A stretch of 64,000 nucleotides of DNA from Bacteroidia bacterium (GTDB lineage Bacteria; Bacteroidota; Bacteroidia; Flavobacteriales; Flavobacteriaceae): assembly GCA_030427585.1 (NCBI GenBank), contig JAUIBW010000010.1, forward strand, positions 1 through 64,000, read 5' to 3'. The notes below the pieces were generated by a model. The model worked only from the letters and a program-made list of their open reading frames with translations. It searched no databases and was not told the origin of the DNA. The position numbers and the translations under genes are program-made. How positions within the stretch are numbered: the stretch's first letter is position 1; every line of letters starts with the position of its first letter. This document shows positions 28,111 through 39,007 of this stretch, one piece after another.

Positions 28111-28326
28111 TTAGTATCTATATGTTATACGAGCCTTTGTTAAATCATAAGGACTCATTTCTAACTTCACCTTATCTCCTGGCAATAATTTAATATAATG
28201 CATACGCATCTTACCAGATATATGAGCTGTCACTACGTGACCATTTTCTAGTTCTACACGAAACATTGCGTTTGATAATGCTTCGATGATACTTCCGTCT
28301 TGTTCTATTGCTGGTTGTTTTGCCAT
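28111..28326 (-). CDS. infA: Translation initiation factor IF-1
   Basis: IF-1 binds the A site of the small subunit during initiation. The 71-residue S1-like fold is seen in [27 protein letters not shown], then [34 protein letters not shown]. Its first base overlaps the secY stop (28326), so the two are coupled. adk and map, often found here in other phyla, are absent. Confidence 0.97.
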   Translation of the reverse strand: MAKQPAIEQDGSIIEALSNAMFRVELENGHVVTAHISGKMRMHYIKLLPGDKVKLEMSPYDLTKARITYRY

Positions 28327-29663
28327 TATGCTACTGCTTTACGGTTCTTACCAGTTTTCATTAATCCATCATAGTGCCTATTTAACAAGTATGAATTAAC
28401 TTGTTGCATTGTATCGATAGCTACACCTACCATAATAAGTAGAGACGTTCCTCCGAAAAACAATGCCCAACCTTGTTGTACATTTAATAACTTAACTGCT
28501 ATGGCAGGAAATACTGCAATTAGCGCTAAGAATATTGATCCTGGTAATGTGATTTGAGACATAATCTTATCTAAATATTCAGATGTTTCGCTTCCTGGGC
28601 GAATACCGGGAATAAAACCACCACTACGTTTCAAATCATCTGCCATTTTATTGGTTGGCACTGTGATAGCTGTATAAAAATATGTAAATATGATAATCAA
28701 TACTGCAAACAAAACATTATACCAAAAACCAAAAATATCACTAAATGCAGCAGCAATACCTTGTGAGGTTTCTGAATCTGACAAACCAGCTACAGCGGCA
28801 GGCACAAACATAATTGCCTGAGCAAAAATAATCGGCATTACCCCCGAAGCGTTTAATTTTAAAGGTATATACTGACGAGATCCAAAAACATTCTTCTCAT
28901 ATCCTCCTCCAGCTGTTCTTCTAGCATATTGAACAGGTATTTGACGTACAGCCATTACCAACAATACTGATGCTAAAATAATTACAAACCAAATAACCAG
29001 CTCTATCAATACCATAATCATTCCTCCTCCATCTCCAGAAGTTCTTGATGCAAAGTTTTGCACAAATGATTGTGGCAGAGTGGCAATAATACCCACCATA
29101 ATTAAAAGAGAGATACCATTACCTATACCTTTATCTGTAATTTTTTCACCTAACCACATGGCAAAAATACAACCCGTAGAAATAATGATTACAGAAGACA
29201 CAACAAAAACTGTTTGATTAGGAATCACAAAAGCTTCTGCCGGAAGTGTTGCAAACAGGTTGTATATATATCCAGGTCCTTGAACCAAAGTAATAGCAAT
29301 AGTTAACCAACGTGTAATTTGGTTAATCTTTTTTCTACCACTTTCTCCTTCTTTTTGTAGTTTTTGTAAATAAGGAATAGCTATTCCCATTAATTGCACT
29401 ACAATTGAGGCTGATATATATGGCATAATACCTAATGCAAATACTGAAGCGTTAGCGAAAGCTCCTCCTGTAAACGCATTAAGCAATCCTAACAAACCAT
29501 CTTGAGTTTGTGTTCCCAGGTTTGCTAATTCTGAAGCATCTATTCCTGGAAGTACTATTTGCGCCCCAAATCGATATACTAAAAGTAATCCTAGTGTAAC
29601 TAAGATTCTATTCTTTAGCTCTTCGATTTTCCAAATGTTTTTTATTGTGTCAATAAATTTCAT
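28326..29663 (-). CDS. secY: Sec translocon channel subunit SecY
   Basis: SecY forms the protein-conducting channel of the inner membrane. The 445-residue protein has ten predicted membrane helices. Signatures include [17 protein letters not shown] (helix 2, near residue 76), QIPVQYARR with basic cytoplasmic loop residues, and GFIPGIRPG near residue 350. It is placed between rplO and infA, as is usual for the spc operon. Confidence 0.98.
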   Translation of the reverse strand: MKFIDTIKNIWKIEELKNRILVTLGLLLVYRFGAQIVLPGIDASELANLGTQTQDGLLGLLNAFTGGAFANASVFALGIMPYISASIVVQLMGIAIPYLQKLQKEGESGRKKINQITRWLTIAITLVQGPGYIYNLFATLPAEAFVIPNQTVFVVSSVIIISTGCIFAMWLGEKITDKGIGNGISLLIMVGIIATLPQSFVQNFASRTSGDGGGMIMVLIELVIWFVIILASVLLVMAVRQIPVQYARRTAGGGYEKNVFGSRQYIPLKLNASGVMPIIFAQAIMFVPAAVAGLSDSETSQGIAAAFSDIFGFWYNVLFAVLIIIFTYFYTAITVPTNKMADDLKRSGGFIPGIRPGSETSEYLDKIMSQITLPGSIFLALIAVFPAIAVKLLNVQQGWALFFGGTSLLIMVGVAIDTMQQVNSYLLNRHYDGLMKTGKNRKAVA

Positions 29664-29673
29664 GAATTGTCTA

Positions 29674-30126
29674 TTATAAGGTTACTGCTTCACCACCTGC
29701 CGCTTCTATAGCAGCTTTTGCAGTGGCTGTAAATTTGTGAGCTGAAACTTTTAATTTTGCTTTCAGTTCACCTCTTCCCAATATTTTAACCAAATCATTT
29801 TTCCCCGCCAAACGTGTAGTTAAAATTACATCCAGATCAACAGTATCTTTAATTTTACCATCATCTACTAATTTTTGTAGTGTGTCTAAATTAATCCCTT
29901 GATACTCTTTTCTGTTGATGTTTTTAAAACCAAATTTTGGCACACGTCTTTGAAGTGGCATTTGCCCACCTTCAAATCCTATCTTTTTAGAATATCCAGA
30001 ACGTGATTTTGCTCCTTTATGGCCACGAGTAGCAGTTCCTCCCTTTCCAGAACCTTGTCCACGACCTACTCGTTTGCTATTATTTTTTACCGAACCTGCA
30101 GCAGGTTTTAAGTTACTTAAATCCAT
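29674..30126 (-). CDS. rplO: 50S ribosomal protein L15
   Basis: L15 of the large subunit. The 150-residue protein shows the glycine-rich basic start (GRGQGSGKGGTATRGHKGAKSRSG-like), GFEGGQMPLQRRVPKFGF, and the C-terminal KVSAHKFTATAKAAIEAAGG. It starts 9 bp after the rpmD stop. Confidence 0.98.
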   Translation of the reverse strand: MDLSNLKPAAGSVKNNSKRVGRGQGSGKGGTATRGHKGAKSRSGYSKKIGFEGGQMPLQRRVPKFGFKNINRKEYQGINLDTLQKLVDDGKIKDTVDLDVILTTRLAGKNDLVKILGRGELKAKLKVSAHKFTATAKAAIEAAGGEAVTL

Positions 30127-30135
30127 GTGCTTTTA

Positions 30136-30315
30136 TTATTTTGTTTCTATCGAAACTAAATGTTTAACTTTATTTACCATCCCAAGGATATTAGGAGTAT
30201 CTTCATGCTCCACAACCTGGCCGATCTTTTTAAGACCTAGAGCCTCTAGGGTTCTCTTCTGTCTCTGAGTACGGTTAATCGCACTTTTTACTTTAGTAAT
30301 TTTAATCTTTGCCAT
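30136..30315 (-). CDS. rpmD: 50S ribosomal protein L30
   Basis: This 59-residue protein was read directly from the minus strand between rpsE and rplO: MAKIKITKVKSAINRTQRQK, then TLEALGLKKIG and a C-terminal ILGMVNKVKHLVSIETK. The order rpsE-rpmD-rplO is the standard spc arrangement. The ATG is at 30315 and the TAA at 30136-30138, with 11 bp to rpsE and 9 bp to rplO. Confidence 0.96.
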   Translation of the reverse strand: MAKIKITKVKSAINRTQRQKRTLEALGLKKIGQVVEHEDTPNILGMVNKVKHLVSIETK

Positions 30316-30326
30316 CGTTCCTGAAT

Positions 30327-30851
30327 TTATCCTTTAAACACTTTCTCAAGTGAAACTCCACGTTGAGTTGCTACTTGTTGTGCACTACGCATTTGTAACA
30401 AAGCATCAAACGTTGCTTTCACCACATTGTGTGGGTTAGACGATCCTTGGTTTTTAGAAAGTACATCATGTACCCCTACAGATTCTAATACCGCACGGAT
30501 TGCTCCACCAGCAATTACCCCGGTACCTGTAGCAGCAGGTAAAAGTAAAACTCTTGCCCCACCGTACTTACCTTTTTGTTCGTGAGGTAATGTACCTTTA
30601 TGTAATGGAATACGAACCAAATTCTTTTTTGCATCTTCCACTGCCTTAGCGATAGCTTCTGCTACCTCTTTAGACTTACCTAAACCGTGACCTACCACAC
30701 CGTTTTCGTCACCTACAACAACTATAGCCGAAAAACCAAATGCTCTACCACCTTTAGTTACTTTAGTTACACGTTGTACACCAACTAAACGATCTTTAAG
30801 CTCAAGCCCGCTTGGTTTTACTAATTCTGCGTTTTTATATTTTTGATACAT
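30327..30851 (-). CDS. rpsE: 30S ribosomal protein S5
   Basis: S5 takes part in decoding fidelity. The 174-residue protein has [47 protein letters not shown] and the late [15 protein letters not shown] motif. The ATG gives [10 protein letters not shown]. It is 6 bp after rplR. Confidence 0.98.
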   Translation of the reverse strand: MYQKYKNAELVKPSGLELKDRLVGVQRVTKVTKGGRAFGFSAIVVVGDENGVVGHGLGKSKEVAEAIAKAVEDAKKNLVRIPLHKGTLPHEQKGKYGGARVLLLPAATGTGVIAGGAIRAVLESVGVHDVLSKNQGSSNPHNVVKATFDALLQMRSAQQVATQRGVSLEKVFKG

Positions 30852-30857
30852 ATTTTC

Positions 30858-31214
30858 TTAGAATTTAAGTCCTGCTTCTCTAGCACCGTCTGCTAATGAT
30901 TTTACTCTACCGTGATACAAATACCCTCCTCTATCAAAGGATACGGTTTCTACACCAGCTTTCTTAGCTTTTTCAGCAAGTGCTTTTCCTACCAAGTTCG
31001 CTTTTTCTATCTTACTTCCTTTTACTGAAGCAATGTCTTTATCTCTTGAAGAAGCAGCACTGATTGTTTTACCAGTTACATCATCTATGACTTGAGCATA
31101 GATTTCTTTATTACTTCTAAAAACAGATAATCTAGGACGTTGTTCTGTACCGCTTACATTACCACGGATACGCTTTCTTATCTTTAATCTTCTTAAATCT
31201 TTTGAGAATGCCAT
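30858..31214 (-). CDS. rplR: 50S ribosomal protein L18
   Basis: L18 binds 5S rRNA. The 118-residue protein has [34 protein letters not shown] and the C-terminal [21 protein letters not shown], both typical. It lies 11 bp after rplF. Confidence 0.98.
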   Translation of the reverse strand: MAFSKDLRRLKIRKRIRGNVSGTEQRPRLSVFRSNKEIYAQVIDDVTGKTISAASSRDKDIASVKGSKIEKANLVGKALAEKAKKAGVETVSFDRGGYLYHGRVKSLADGAREAGLKF

Positions 31215-31225
31215 AACGTTAGTTA

Positions 31226-31768
31226 TTATGCAGATTTACCTGCTTTTCTTCTTAATTGTTCTCCTACGAATTTGATTCCTTTCCCTTTATAAGGTTCTGG
31301 TTTACGGAAGCCTCTAATTTTAGCTGCTATCTGACCCACCAATTGCTTATCATGAGAAGTTAATTTTACGATAGGGTTCTTTCCTTTTTCTGAAATAGTT
31401 TCGACTTTAACTTCTGGTGCTACGTCTAAAACTATATTATGAGAGAATCCTAAAGCCAAATCTAATTTCTGACCTTGATTAGAAGCTCTGTAACCAACTC
31501 CTACTAATTCTAACTCTTTAGTAAACCCTTCAGAAACACCTACTATCATATTATTAATCAAAGAACGGTATAAACCATGCTTTGCTTTATGATCTTTGGC
31601 TTCACTAGGTCTTTCTAGAACTACCTGGCTCTCTTCGATTTTTACATCGACACTATCGATTTCCTGAGAAAGCTCTCCTAATTTTCCTTTAACAGTAACA
31701 ACATTACCTGTCACTTCAACAGTGACACCAGACGGAATAGTTACTGGATTTTTTCCTATTCTTGACAT
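31226..31768 (-). CDS. rplF: 50S ribosomal protein L6
   Basis: L6 sits near the factor-binding site of the large subunit. The 180-residue protein has two L6 folds. It begins [19 protein letters not shown] and ends with [22 protein letters not shown]. It lies 20 bp after rpsH. Confidence 0.98.
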   Translation of the reverse strand: MSRIGKNPVTIPSGVTVEVTGNVVTVKGKLGELSQEIDSVDVKIEESQVVLERPSEAKDHKAKHGLYRSLINNMIVGVSEGFTKELELVGVGYRASNQGQKLDLALGFSHNIVLDVAPEVKVETISEKGKNPIVKLTSHDKQLVGQIAAKIRGFRKPEPYKGKGIKFVGEQLRRKAGKSA

Positions 31769-31788
31769 TTCTTTTGTCTTTTATACTG

Positions 31789-32187
31789 TTAATATACGTA
31801 GCAAAGTACTTCACCTCCTACATTCTCTTGCTTTGCACGTTTACCGGTCATTACACCATGAGAAGTAGAAACTATTGCAACACCTAATCCGTTAAGAATT
31901 CTTGGGATATCATTAGCCCCTGCATACTTACGCAATCCTGGCTTGCTGATTCTTTGTAATTCTTTAATAACTGGTTCTTTAGTTAGCTTATCGTATTTAA
32001 GTGCTATTTTAATAGTACCTTGAGTTGTATTATCTTCAAATTTATAACTTAAAATATATCCTTGATCGAATAATATCTTAGTGATCTCTTTTTTAACCTT
32101 CGATGCAGGAATCTCAACTACTCTGTGTTGAGCACTATTTGCATTACGAATTCTGGTTAAATAATCTGCTATAGGATCTGTATTCAT
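31789..32187 (-). CDS. rpsH: 30S ribosomal protein S8
   Basis: S8 binds the central domain of 16S rRNA and in many bacteria represses the spc operon. The 132-residue protein begins [19 protein letters not shown] and ends with the [26 protein letters not shown] signature region. A 71-bp gap separates it from rpsN. Confidence 0.98.
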   Translation of the reverse strand: MNTDPIADYLTRIRNANSAQHRVVEIPASKVKKEITKILFDQGYILSYKFEDNTTQGTIKIALKYDKLTKEPVIKELQRISKPGLRKYAGANDIPRILNGLGVAIVSTSHGVMTGKRAKQENVGGEVLCYVY

Positions 32188-32258
32188 TGTTTATGAATTT
32201 ATGGTTTTGGTTTTCAATATTTTTAATCGAACCTTAAACCAATTAATTTACTTTGTTA

Positions 32259-32528
32259 TTACCAACTAGCTTTTGTTACTCCCGGAATTAATCCTTTGTT
32301 CGCCATTTCTCTGAACGTTACACGAGAAATCCCAAACTGACGCATATATCCTTTTGGTCTTCCTGTTAACTTGCAACGATTATGCTTACGAATTGGTGAA
32401 GCATTTTTAGGCAATTTCTGTAGTGCTTCATAATCCCCAGCTTCTTTTAAAGCTTTACGTTTTTCAGCATACTTTTCAACAGTTTTTGCTCTCTTCACCT
32501 CACGGGCTTTCATTGATTCTTTAGCCAT
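32259..32528 (-). CDS. rpsN: 30S ribosomal protein S14 (zinc-free long form)
   Basis: This 89-residue S14 is the long form without zinc-binding cysteine pairs. It begins [20 protein letters not shown] and carries the C-terminal [26 protein letters not shown] with KASW at the end. It starts 2 bp after rplE. Confidence 0.97.
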   Translation of the reverse strand: MAKESMKAREVKRAKTVEKYAEKRKALKEAGDYEALQKLPKNASPIRKHNRCKLTGRPKGYMRQFGISRVTFREMANKGLIPGVTKASW

Positions 32529-32530
32529 AA

Positions 32531-33082
32531 TTAATTCTTTTTAAAAGGTAATCCTAGTTCGGTTAACAATGATTTTGCTTCTTTATCGGTTTTTGCCGAA
32601 GTTTCGAAAGTAATATTCATTCCCGAAATCTTATTTACTTTATCGATATCGATCTCAGGGAATATAATCTGCTCCAGAACGCCTAATGAGTAATTACCTC
32701 TACCATCAAAACCTGTAGCCTTAATTCCGTTAAAATCTCTAACACGTGGTAAAGCTGAAGTAATCAGACGATCTAAAAATTCGTACATTCTTTCTCCTCT
32801 TAACGTAACTTTTGCTCCAATTGGCATTCCTTTACGCAACTTGAAAGAAGCAACATCTTTTTTCGAAATCGTTGCTATAGCTTTCTGACCTGTTATATTT
32901 GTTAACTCATCTACTGCATGGTCGATTAACTTTTTATCAGCTACTGCTGCTCCAACGCCTCTACTCAAAACTATTTTTTTAAGTTTTGGCACTTGCATTA
33001 TATTATCATAGCTGAATTCTTCTGTAAGAGCAGACACTACTCTGTCCTTGTACTCTTGTTTTAATCTTGGGATATAAGCCAT
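32531..33082 (-). CDS. rplE: 50S ribosomal protein L5
   Basis: L5 binds 5S rRNA and contacts the P-site tRNA. The 183-residue protein has [34 protein letters not shown], and the [21 protein letters not shown] signature. It starts 2 bp after rplX. Confidence 0.98.
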   Translation of the reverse strand: MAYIPRLKQEYKDRVVSALTEEFSYDNIMQVPKLKKIVLSRGVGAAVADKKLIDHAVDELTNITGQKAIATISKKDVASFKLRKGMPIGAKVTLRGERMYEFLDRLITSALPRVRDFNGIKATGFDGRGNYSLGVLEQIIFPEIDIDKVNKISGMNITFETSAKTDKEAKSLLTELGLPFKKN

Positions 33083-33084
33083 AA

Positions 33085-33396
33085 CTATATTACTTCATTA
33101 GATTTTTTAGAAAATCTCACTTTCTTATCTCCTTCTATTCTATATCCAACTCTTGTTGTTTCCCCTTTAGCGGTTAACAATGATAAGTTAGAAATATGAA
33201 TAGGTGCTTCTTGTTTTACAATACCTCCTTGTGGGTTTGTAGCACTAGGTTTTTGGTGTTTTGAAACTAAGTTCACACCTTCTACTATTGCCTTGTTCTT
33301 ATCTTTCAATACTTTTTGCACTGTTCCCTCTTGACCTTTATTGTCTCCAGCGATAACTCGTACTGTATCTCCTGATTTTATTTTTAGCTTTGTCAT
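33085..33396 (-). CDS. rplX: 50S ribosomal protein L24
   Basis: L24 starts large-subunit assembly. The KOW motif [19 protein letters not shown] opens the protein and [20 protein letters not shown] follows. A GTG at 33402 could add two residues; the ATG at 33396 ([10 protein letters not shown]) is preferred. About 103 residues, the normal length. Confidence 0.96.
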   Translation of the reverse strand: MTKLKIKSGDTVRVIAGDNKGQEGTVQKVLKDKNKAIVEGVNLVSKHQKPSATNPQGGIVKQEAPIHISNLSLLTAKGETTRVGYRIEGDKKVRFSKKSNEVI

Positions 33397-33409
33397 CTTC
33401 ACAAATGTT

Positions 33410-33778
33410 TTAAAGCACTTCTGGCGCTAGTGAAACAATCTTCATGAATTGCTTATCACGAAGTTCTCTTGCAACTGGACCAAAAACACGTGTCCCTCTC
33501 ATTTCTCCTGTAGGAGTTAATAGAACACATGCGTTATCATCAAAACGGATATAAGAACCGTCTGGTCTACGCACTTCTTTTTTGGTACGAACTACAACTG
33601 CAGTTGAAACCGCTCCCTTTTTAATGTTTCCATTTGGAGTTGCTTCTTTTACACTGACAACTATTTTGTCTCCTACAGAGGCGTATCTTCTTTTTGTACC
33701 ACCTAAAACACGAATGACTAAAACTTCTTTTCCACCAGTGTTATCGGCTACTTTTAATCTAGACTCTTGTTGTACCAT
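33410..33778 (-). CDS. rplN: 50S ribosomal protein L14
   Basis: L14 lies at the subunit interface. The 122-residue protein begins [20 protein letters not shown] and has [22 protein letters not shown] with the [15 protein letters not shown] signature. It starts 2 bp after rpsQ. Confidence 0.98.
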   Translation of the reverse strand: MVQQESRLKVADNTGGKEVLVIRVLGGTKRRYASVGDKIVVSVKEATPNGNIKKGAVSTAVVVRTKKEVRRPDGSYIRFDDNACVLLTPTGEMRGTRVFGPVARELRDKQFMKIVSLAPEVL

Positions 33779-33780
33779 AA

Positions 33781-34038
33781 TTACTTCGCTCTTTCAATTA
33801 CTTCTACTAATCTCCAGCATTTGGTTTTACTCATAGGTCTTGTTTCCATGATCTTTACAGTATCACCAATATTGCAGTCGTTTTTCTCGTCGTGTGCAAC
33901 GTATTTTTTCGTCTTTAACACGAATTTTCCGTACATAGGATGTTTTACTTTTTTAACTTCAGCAACCACAATGGATTTCTGCATTTTGTTACTAGTAACA
34001 ACTCCTATACGTTCTTTTCTTAAATTTCTTTTTTCCAT
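33781..34038 (-). CDS. rpsQ: 30S ribosomal protein S17
   Basis: S17 binds 16S rRNA near the 5' domain. The 85-residue protein has [20 protein letters not shown] and the [23 protein letters not shown] signature. It lies 12 bp after rpmC. Confidence 0.98.
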   Translation of the reverse strand: MEKRNLRKERIGVVTSNKMQKSIVVAEVKKVKHPMYGKFVLKTKKYVAHDEKNDCNIGDTVKIMETRPMSKTKCWRLVEVIERAK

Positions 34039-34050
34039 CTTTCAGCAGAA

Positions 34051-34245
34051 TTAACCGTTTAATTCTCTTTTTGTTAGCTCTGTAGCCATTCTCGCAATAG
34101 ATCTTCTTACTTTACGCAATTGCAAAGGGTTTTCTAAGGGAGACATAGCATGAGCCATTCTTAAATCTGAATACGCTTTTTGAGATTTACCAAGTTCCTC
34201 TTGTAATTCAGCTGTAGATAATTCTTTTACTTCTGATTGTTTCAT
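34051..34245 (-). CDS. rpmC: 50S ribosomal protein L29
   Basis: L29 lies at the exit of the peptide tunnel. The 64-residue helical hairpin begins MKQSEVKELSTAELQEEL at the ATG at 34245. A TTG at 34254 would add three residues and is less likely. It contains LRMAHAMSPLENPLQLRKVRR, the family signature, and follows rplP by 12 bp. Confidence 0.96.
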   Translation of the reverse strand: MKQSEVKELSTAELQEELGKSQKAYSDLRMAHAMSPLENPLQLRKVRRSIARMATELTKRELNG

Positions 34246-34257
34246 AATCCTCAAATA

Positions 34258-34677
34258 TTAAGCTTGATAATCTCTAGCTACAATAAACTTAGTTCTTACA
34301 GGAAGTTTTTGAGCTGCCAAACGTAAAGCTTCTTTTGCTACGTCAATAGGCACACCTCCTATTTCAAATAATATTCTTCCTGGTTTTACTACTGCTGCCC
34401 AGTATTCAACAGCACCTTTACCTTTACCCATACGTACTTCAAGAGGTTTTTTAGTAATAGGCTTATCTGGAAAAATCTTAATCCACATAGAACCTTCTCT
34501 TTTCATATAGCGGGTTGCTGCAATACGTGCTGCTTCTATTTGTCTAGCAGTAACAAAACTTGAATCTAATGATTTGATTCCGAAAGTACCGTTTGATAGG
34601 GTATGTCCCCGTTGGGAAAGTCCCTTCATACGTCCTTTTTGTTGTTTACGGAATTTTGTTCTTTTAGGCTGTAACAT
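34258..34677 (-). CDS. rplP: 50S ribosomal protein L16
   Basis: L16 organises the A-site region of the large subunit. The 139-residue protein begins [19 protein letters not shown] and has [26 protein letters not shown] near its middle. It lies 20 bp after rpsC. Confidence 0.98.
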   Translation of the reverse strand: MLQPKRTKFRKQQKGRMKGLSQRGHTLSNGTFGIKSLDSSFVTARQIEAARIAATRYMKREGSMWIKIFPDKPITKKPLEVRMGKGKGAVEYWAAVVKPGRILFEIGGVPIDVAKEALRLAAQKLPVRTKFIVARDYQA

Positions 34678-34697
34678 TGTTAATTTACTTTAAAAAA

Positions 34698-35423
34698 TTA
34701 CTTTCTACGACGTGATTTGTTATTTCCACCACTTCGTCCACCTCTGTCACCTTTTCCTTGTTTTTTGGATAAACCAACCAAAGGAGAAAGCTCTCTTTTA
34801 CCATATACTTCGCCTTTCATAATCCATACTTTAACACCCAATCTACCATAAGTAGTATGTGCTTCTACTAAAGCATAATCTATGTCAGCTCTAAATGTTG
34901 ATAAAGGAATACGACCTTCTTTATAAGACTCAGTACGTGCCATTTCCGCACCGTTCAAACGTCCTGAAATCTGGATTTTGATACCTTCTGCATTCATTCT
35001 CATTGCTGCCGCGATAGCCATTTTAATAGCACGACGATATGAGATACGACTTTCGATTTGTCTTGCAACACTCGATCCTACCAAAAATGCATCAAGTTCT
35101 GGTCTTTTGATTTCAAAAATATTAATCTGAACTTCCTTTTCAGTAATTTTCTTAAGCTCTTCTTTTAACTTGTCTACCTCTTGACCACCTTTTCCAATAA
35201 TAATACCAGGTCTGGCAGTAGTGATAGTAACGGTTACAAGTTTAAGCGTACGCTCAATAATTACTCTAGATACACTAGCTTTTGATAAACGTGCGTGTAC
35301 ATACTTTCTAATCTTATCGTCTTCGGCAAGTTTATCACCGTAGTCATTACCTCCGTACCAGTTAGATTCCCATCCTCTGATAATACCAAGGCGATTTCCG
35401 ATTGGATTTGTCTTCTGTCCCAT
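34698..35423 (-). CDS. rpsC: 30S ribosomal protein S3
   Basis: S3 forms part of the mRNA entry site. The 241-residue protein has the KH motif [20 protein letters not shown] near residues 70-90 and the S3 C-terminal domain with [12 protein letters not shown] and the [10 protein letters not shown] signature. A glycine/basic tail ends the chain. It lies 8 bp after rplV. Confidence 0.98.
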   Translation of the reverse strand: MGQKTNPIGNRLGIIRGWESNWYGGNDYGDKLAEDDKIRKYVHARLSKASVSRVIIERTLKLVTVTITTARPGIIIGKGGQEVDKLKEELKKITEKEVQINIFEIKRPELDAFLVGSSVARQIESRISYRRAIKMAIAAAMRMNAEGIKIQISGRLNGAEMARTESYKEGRIPLSTFRADIDYALVEAHTTYGRLGVKVWIMKGEVYGKRELSPLVGLSKKQGKGDRGGRSGGNNKSRRRK

Positions 35424-35431
35424 AGTTTATA

Positions 35432-35839
35432 TTAGCTTTGTGTATTATTGTTTGCTGCAACCACTATTGTTACGTGGTTAGAGCGTTTTCTTATTCTGTG
35501 TGCGCGACCCTGTGGAGCAGGACGAAGTCTTTTTAACATACTTCCTCCATCTACACGAATCTCTTTAATAAAAAGATCTGCATCTTCAATGCTAGCGTCT
35601 TCATTTTTCGCCTGCCAGTTTGCTATTGCTGAAAGCAATAACTTTTCTAAACGACGTGATGCTTCTTTAGGGTTAAATCTAAGAATATGAAGCGCCTTTT
35701 CAACTTTTACACCACGAACTAAATCCGCTACTAAACGCATCTTACGAGGTGACGTAGGGCAGTTATTAAGCTTAGCAAAAGCGATTTGCTTTTTCTCTTC
35801 CTTAATTCTTTCTGCCATTTCTCTTTTACGAACTCCCAT
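35432..35839 (-). CDS. rplV: 50S ribosomal protein L22
   Basis: L22 lines the peptide exit tunnel. The 135-residue protein has an N-terminal basic extension, [25 protein letters not shown], and the [26 protein letters not shown] signature near the end. It lies 8 bp after rpsS. Confidence 0.97.
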   Translation of the reverse strand: MGVRKREMAERIKEEKKQIAFAKLNNCPTSPRKMRLVADLVRGVKVEKALHILRFNPKEASRRLEKLLLSAIANWQAKNEDASIEDADLFIKEIRVDGGSMLKRLRPAPQGRAHRIRKRSNHVTIVVAANNNTQS

Positions 35840-35847
35840 GACTTAAA

Positions 35848-36126
35848 TTATTTTTTACCTTTATTTTTAGCACCAGCGTGTCCTCTAAAGGAACGTGTTG
35901 GCGAAAACTCTCCTAATTTATGACCTACCATATTCTCGGTAATATATACCGGTACAAATTGGCGACCATTATGAACTGCAATTGTTTGCCCTACAAAGTC
36001 AGGAGTAATCATAGATGCTCTAGACCAAGTCTTAATAACAGACTTTTTATTAGCTTCTACATTTGCAGCTACTTTTTTCTCTAACTTATAGTGAACGTAA
36101 GGTCCTTTTTTTAATGAACGTGCCAT
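35848..36126 (-). CDS. rpsS: 30S ribosomal protein S19
   Basis: S19 sits in the head of the small subunit with S13. The 92-residue protein begins [19 protein letters not shown] and has the [22 protein letters not shown] signature. It lies 6 bp after rplB. Confidence 0.98.
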   Translation of the reverse strand: MARSLKKGPYVHYKLEKKVAANVEANKKSVIKTWSRASMITPDFVGQTIAVHNGRQFVPVYITENMVGHKLGEFSPTRSFRGHAGAKNKGKK

Positions 36127-36132
36127 ATCTTA

Positions 36133-36957
36133 TTATTTCTTTCTACGTTCTACAATATACTTATTACTCGCTTTCGTCTTAGAACGGGTTCTAAATCCTT
36201 TTGCAGGAAGACCTTTTCTAGAACGTGGGTGACCTCCAGAAGAGCGTCCTTCTCCACCACCCATTGGGTGATCAACAGGGTTCATCGCTACTGGTCTTGT
36301 ACGAGGACGACGACCTAACCATCTTGTTCTACCAGCTTTACCTCCTACGATCAACTGATGATCACTATTAGATATTGCACCTATAGTAGCCATACAGTTA
36401 ACTAGTATCATTCTTACTTCACCAGAGGGTAACTTTACTGTAGCAAACTTACCATCTCTAGCCATAAGCTGAGCGAACGATCCAGCACTACGAGCCATAA
36501 CAGCACCTTGACCCGGACGTAATTCTATACAAGAAATGATTGTCCCTAGTGGAATATCACTAAGCGGCATAGCATTACCAATCTCTGGAGCAACGTTACT
36601 ACCAGAAACGATATTCTGACCTACCTGTAAACCATTTTGAGCGATAACATAGCGCTTCTCACCATCTTGGTAATTTAGCAACGCTATAAATGCAGTTCTG
36701 TTTGGATCGTACTCTATTGTCGCAACGGTAGCAGGAATTCCTTGCTTATCACGTTTAAAATCAATGATACGATACCTTCTTTTATGACCACCACCTTTGT
36801 AGCGCATAGTCATTTTTCCTTGACTGTTTCTACCTCCAGATCTTTTTTTCGGAGCCAATAGGCTTTTCTCCGGCTTATCAGTAGTAATGGCGTCAAATCC
36901 ATTTACTACTCTAAAACGCTGACCTGGGGTAATTGGTTTTAATTTTCTTACTGACAT
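36133..36957 (-). CDS. rplB: 50S ribosomal protein L2
   Basis: L2 is needed for subunit joining and peptidyl transfer. The 274-residue protein contains [34 protein letters not shown] and the signature [21 protein letters not shown], whose histidine is important for activity. It lies 9 bp after rplW. Confidence 0.98.
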   Translation of the reverse strand: MSVRKLKPITPGQRFRVVNGFDAITTDKPEKSLLAPKKRSGGRNSQGKMTMRYKGGGHKRRYRIIDFKRDKQGIPATVATIEYDPNRTAFIALLNYQDGEKRYVIAQNGLQVGQNIVSGSNVAPEIGNAMPLSDIPLGTIISCIELRPGQGAVMARSAGSFAQLMARDGKFATVKLPSGEVRMILVNCMATIGAISNSDHQLIVGGKAGRTRWLGRRPRTRPVAMNPVDHPMGGGEGRSSGGHPRSRKGLPAKGFRTRSKTKASNKYIVERRKK

Positions 36958-36966
36958 TTTCTAGTC

Positions 36967-37257
36967 TTAAAGATTACTATATAAATCAATTACTTCACCT
37001 TCCGCCACCTGTACAATTGCTTTTTTATAAGCACTTGTTTTACCAGTGACCATACCTGTTTTTGTATAACGAGTATTACGATCTGGACGGACATTTATTG
37101 TTCGAACTTTAGTAACAGATACACCATAAGCAGCTTCAACTGCTTTCTTGATCTCTACCTTATTCGCTTTCTTATCTACTACAAAACCATAGCGATTAAA
37201 CACTTCACTATCTGCAGTAGCCTTTTCTGTAATAATAGGTTTTATTAAGATACTCAT
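36967..37257 (-). CDS. rplW: 50S ribosomal protein L23
   Basis: L23 is the docking site for trigger factor and SRP at the tunnel exit. The 96-residue protein begins MSILIKPIITEKATADSE and contains NKVEIKKAVEAAYGVSVTKVRTINV. It lies 5 bp after rplD. Confidence 0.97.
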   Translation of the reverse strand: MSILIKPIITEKATADSEVFNRYGFVVDKKANKVEIKKAVEAAYGVSVTKVRTINVRPDRNTRYTKTGMVTGKTSAYKKAIVQVAEGEVIDLYSNL

Positions 37258-37262
37258 GGCTT

Positions 37263-37892
37263 CTATTTACTTAAATTCGTTTCAATTCCTTTCAAAGAAC
37301 TCTCCAAAAGCACAACATTATTAGCATTAAGTATTTTGTAAGTACTTAATTCTGAATAAGTTATAACTTCTGAACTTTTTAAATTGCGTGACGACAAATA
37401 TACATTTTTATTCGACTCTGCCAACACAAACAAAGATTTTTTGTTTTCAAGCCCCAAAGACTTTAAAACTGCAGTAAAATTCTTAGTTTTTACAGTATCA
37501 AAAGTAAAGTCTTCGATTACTGTTATTGCTTTGTCATTTGCCTTAATACTTAGCGCAGATCTACGTGCTAATCTCTTTAAGTTCTTATTTAATTTAAAAG
37601 AGTAGCTACGTGGTCTAGGGCCAAAAACTCTACCCCCACCTTTAAACACAGGAGACTTTATACTACCTGCTCTGGCGGTACCTGTCCCTTTTTGCTTCTT
37701 TATCTTTCTAGTACTACCTACAATTTCTGCACGTTCCTTAGCTTTATGAGTACCTTGACGTTGATTAGCCAAGTATTGCTTCACATCTAAGTATACAGCA
37801 TGATCATTTGGTTCTATACCAAAAACAGCATCAGAAAGGTCTGCCTTTCTTCCTGTTTCTTTTCCGTTTATATCAATTACCGCTACTTTCAT
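37263..37892 (-). CDS. rplD: 50S ribosomal protein L4
   Basis: L4 lines the exit tunnel and in E. coli also represses the S10 operon. The 209-residue protein has the [24 protein letters not shown] loop near residues 68-88, then [20 protein letters not shown]. Its ATG overlaps the rplC stop by one base, which indicates coupling. Confidence 0.97.
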   Translation of the reverse strand: MKVAVIDINGKETGRKADLSDAVFGIEPNDHAVYLDVKQYLANQRQGTHKAKERAEIVGSTRKIKKQKGTGTARAGSIKSPVFKGGGRVFGPRPRSYSFKLNKNLKRLARRSALSIKANDKAITVIEDFTFDTVKTKNFTAVLKSLGLENKKSLFVLAESNKNVYLSSRNLKSSEVITYSELSTYKILNANNVVLLESSLKGIETNLSK

Positions 37893-38509
37893 TACTTCTG
37901 AATCGTTACATAAGCGTTTTTATGTCCAGGAACACATCCTTTCACAACAAGTAGATTCTTTTCAGGAACTACCTTTAACACTCTTAAGTTTTGAACTTTT
38001 ACTTTTTCTCCACCCATTCTACCCGCCATTTTCATTCCTTTGAAAACTCTTGCAGGATATGATGCAGCACCAATAGAACCTGGAGCTCTTAAACGGTTAT
38101 GCTGACCATGAGTTGCTTGACCAACACCACCAAAATTGTGTCTCTTTACTACCCCTTGAAAACCTTTTCCTTTTGAAGTTGCTGATATATCAACAAATTC
38201 TCCTTCGGCAAAGTGCTCAACAGTTACTGTATCTCCTAATTTGTACTCCTCATCAAAACCTTTGAATTCGACAACTTTACGTTTAGCAACAGTTCCTGCT
38301 TTTTTAAAGTGACCTAATGCCGCTTTAGTAGCATTTTTGTCTGCTTTGTCATCGAAACCTAGCTGAACAGCTTCATAACCGTCAACTTCTTCAGTTCTGA
38401 CTTGGGTAACCACACATGGTCCAGCTTCGATTACTGTACATGGAATATTCTTTCCATTTTCATCGAAGATGCTGGTCATGCCGATCTTTTTTCCTATTAA
38501 CCCAGACAT
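37892..38509 (-). CDS. rplC: 50S ribosomal protein L3
   Basis: L3 lies near the peptidyl transferase centre. The 205-residue protein begins [21 protein letters not shown] and has the [22 protein letters not shown] signature region. It is separated from rpsJ by 181 bp that contain a hairpin with a T-run, unlike the tight spacing elsewhere in the block. Confidence 0.98.
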   Translation of the reverse strand: MSGLIGKKIGMTSIFDENGKNIPCTVIEAGPCVVTQVRTEEVDGYEAVQLGFDDKADKNATKAALGHFKKAGTVAKRKVVEFKGFDEEYKLGDTVTVEHFAEGEFVDISATSKGKGFQGVVKRHNFGGVGQATHGQHNRLRAPGSIGAASYPARVFKGMKMAGRMGGEKVKVQNLRVLKVVPEKNLLVVKGCVPGHKNAYVTIQK

Positions 38510-38585
38510 ATTTAATTATTTATTAATGATTTACTTATTTATATATTGAAATTGCTTTCAATTCTTTTACTCTTTTGCAAAAAAA

Positions 38586-38610
38586 CAGGGTCAAAACACG
38601 TTCAACCCTG
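38586..38610 (-). terminator. Hairpin with T-run between rpsJ and rplC
   Basis: On the minus strand CAGGGT (rc of 38605-38610... written 5' to 3' as the first arm ACCCTG complement) pairs with ACCCTG across a 13-nt loop and is followed at once by TTTTTTT. It lies 80 bp after rpsJ and 76 bp before rplC. A second small hairpin (CGTAAG/CTTACG, 38660-38676) lies just after the rpsJ stop. The site looks like an intrinsic terminator or attenuator inside the ribosomal block, which could set the level of the S10-spc-alpha part. Confidence 0.55.
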
Positions 38611-38690
38611 AATGTATTTTTTGCCGTTTTTCCCTCGCATACAGCTCGGGACATTTTATCGTAAGGTGTACTTACGAAACCAAGGTTTTA

Positions 38691-38996
38691 TCACACTTTG
38701 ATTTCAACCTCTACTCCACTTGGTAATTCCAGCTTCATTAACGCATCAATCGTTTTTGAAGAAGAGCTATAGATATCCAAAAGTCTTTTATAAGAACTTA
38801 ATTGAAATTGCTCTCTGGATTTTTTGTTTACGTGTGGAGATCGAAGCACCGTAAAAATTTTCTTATGTGTTGGCAAAGGAATTGGCCCAGTTACTACAGC
38901 TCCTGTACTCTTTACCGTCTTTACGATTTTCTCGGCAGACTTATCTACCAAGTTATGATCGTAAGATTTTAGTTTTATTCTGATTTTTTGACTCAT
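38691..38996 (-). CDS. rpsJ: 30S ribosomal protein S10
   Basis: S10 (NusE) works in the ribosome and in transcription antitermination. The 101-residue protein begins [20 protein letters not shown] and has [28 protein letters not shown]. It lies 11 bp after fusA; tuf, usually between them in other phyla, is absent. Confidence 0.98.
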   Translation of the reverse strand: MSQKIRIKLKSYDHNLVDKSAEKIVKTVKSTGAVVTGPIPLPTHKKIFTVLRSPHVNKKSREQFQLSSYKRLLDIYSSSSKTIDALMKLELPSGVEVEIKV

Positions 38997-39007
38997 TTCT
39001 GTAATAA

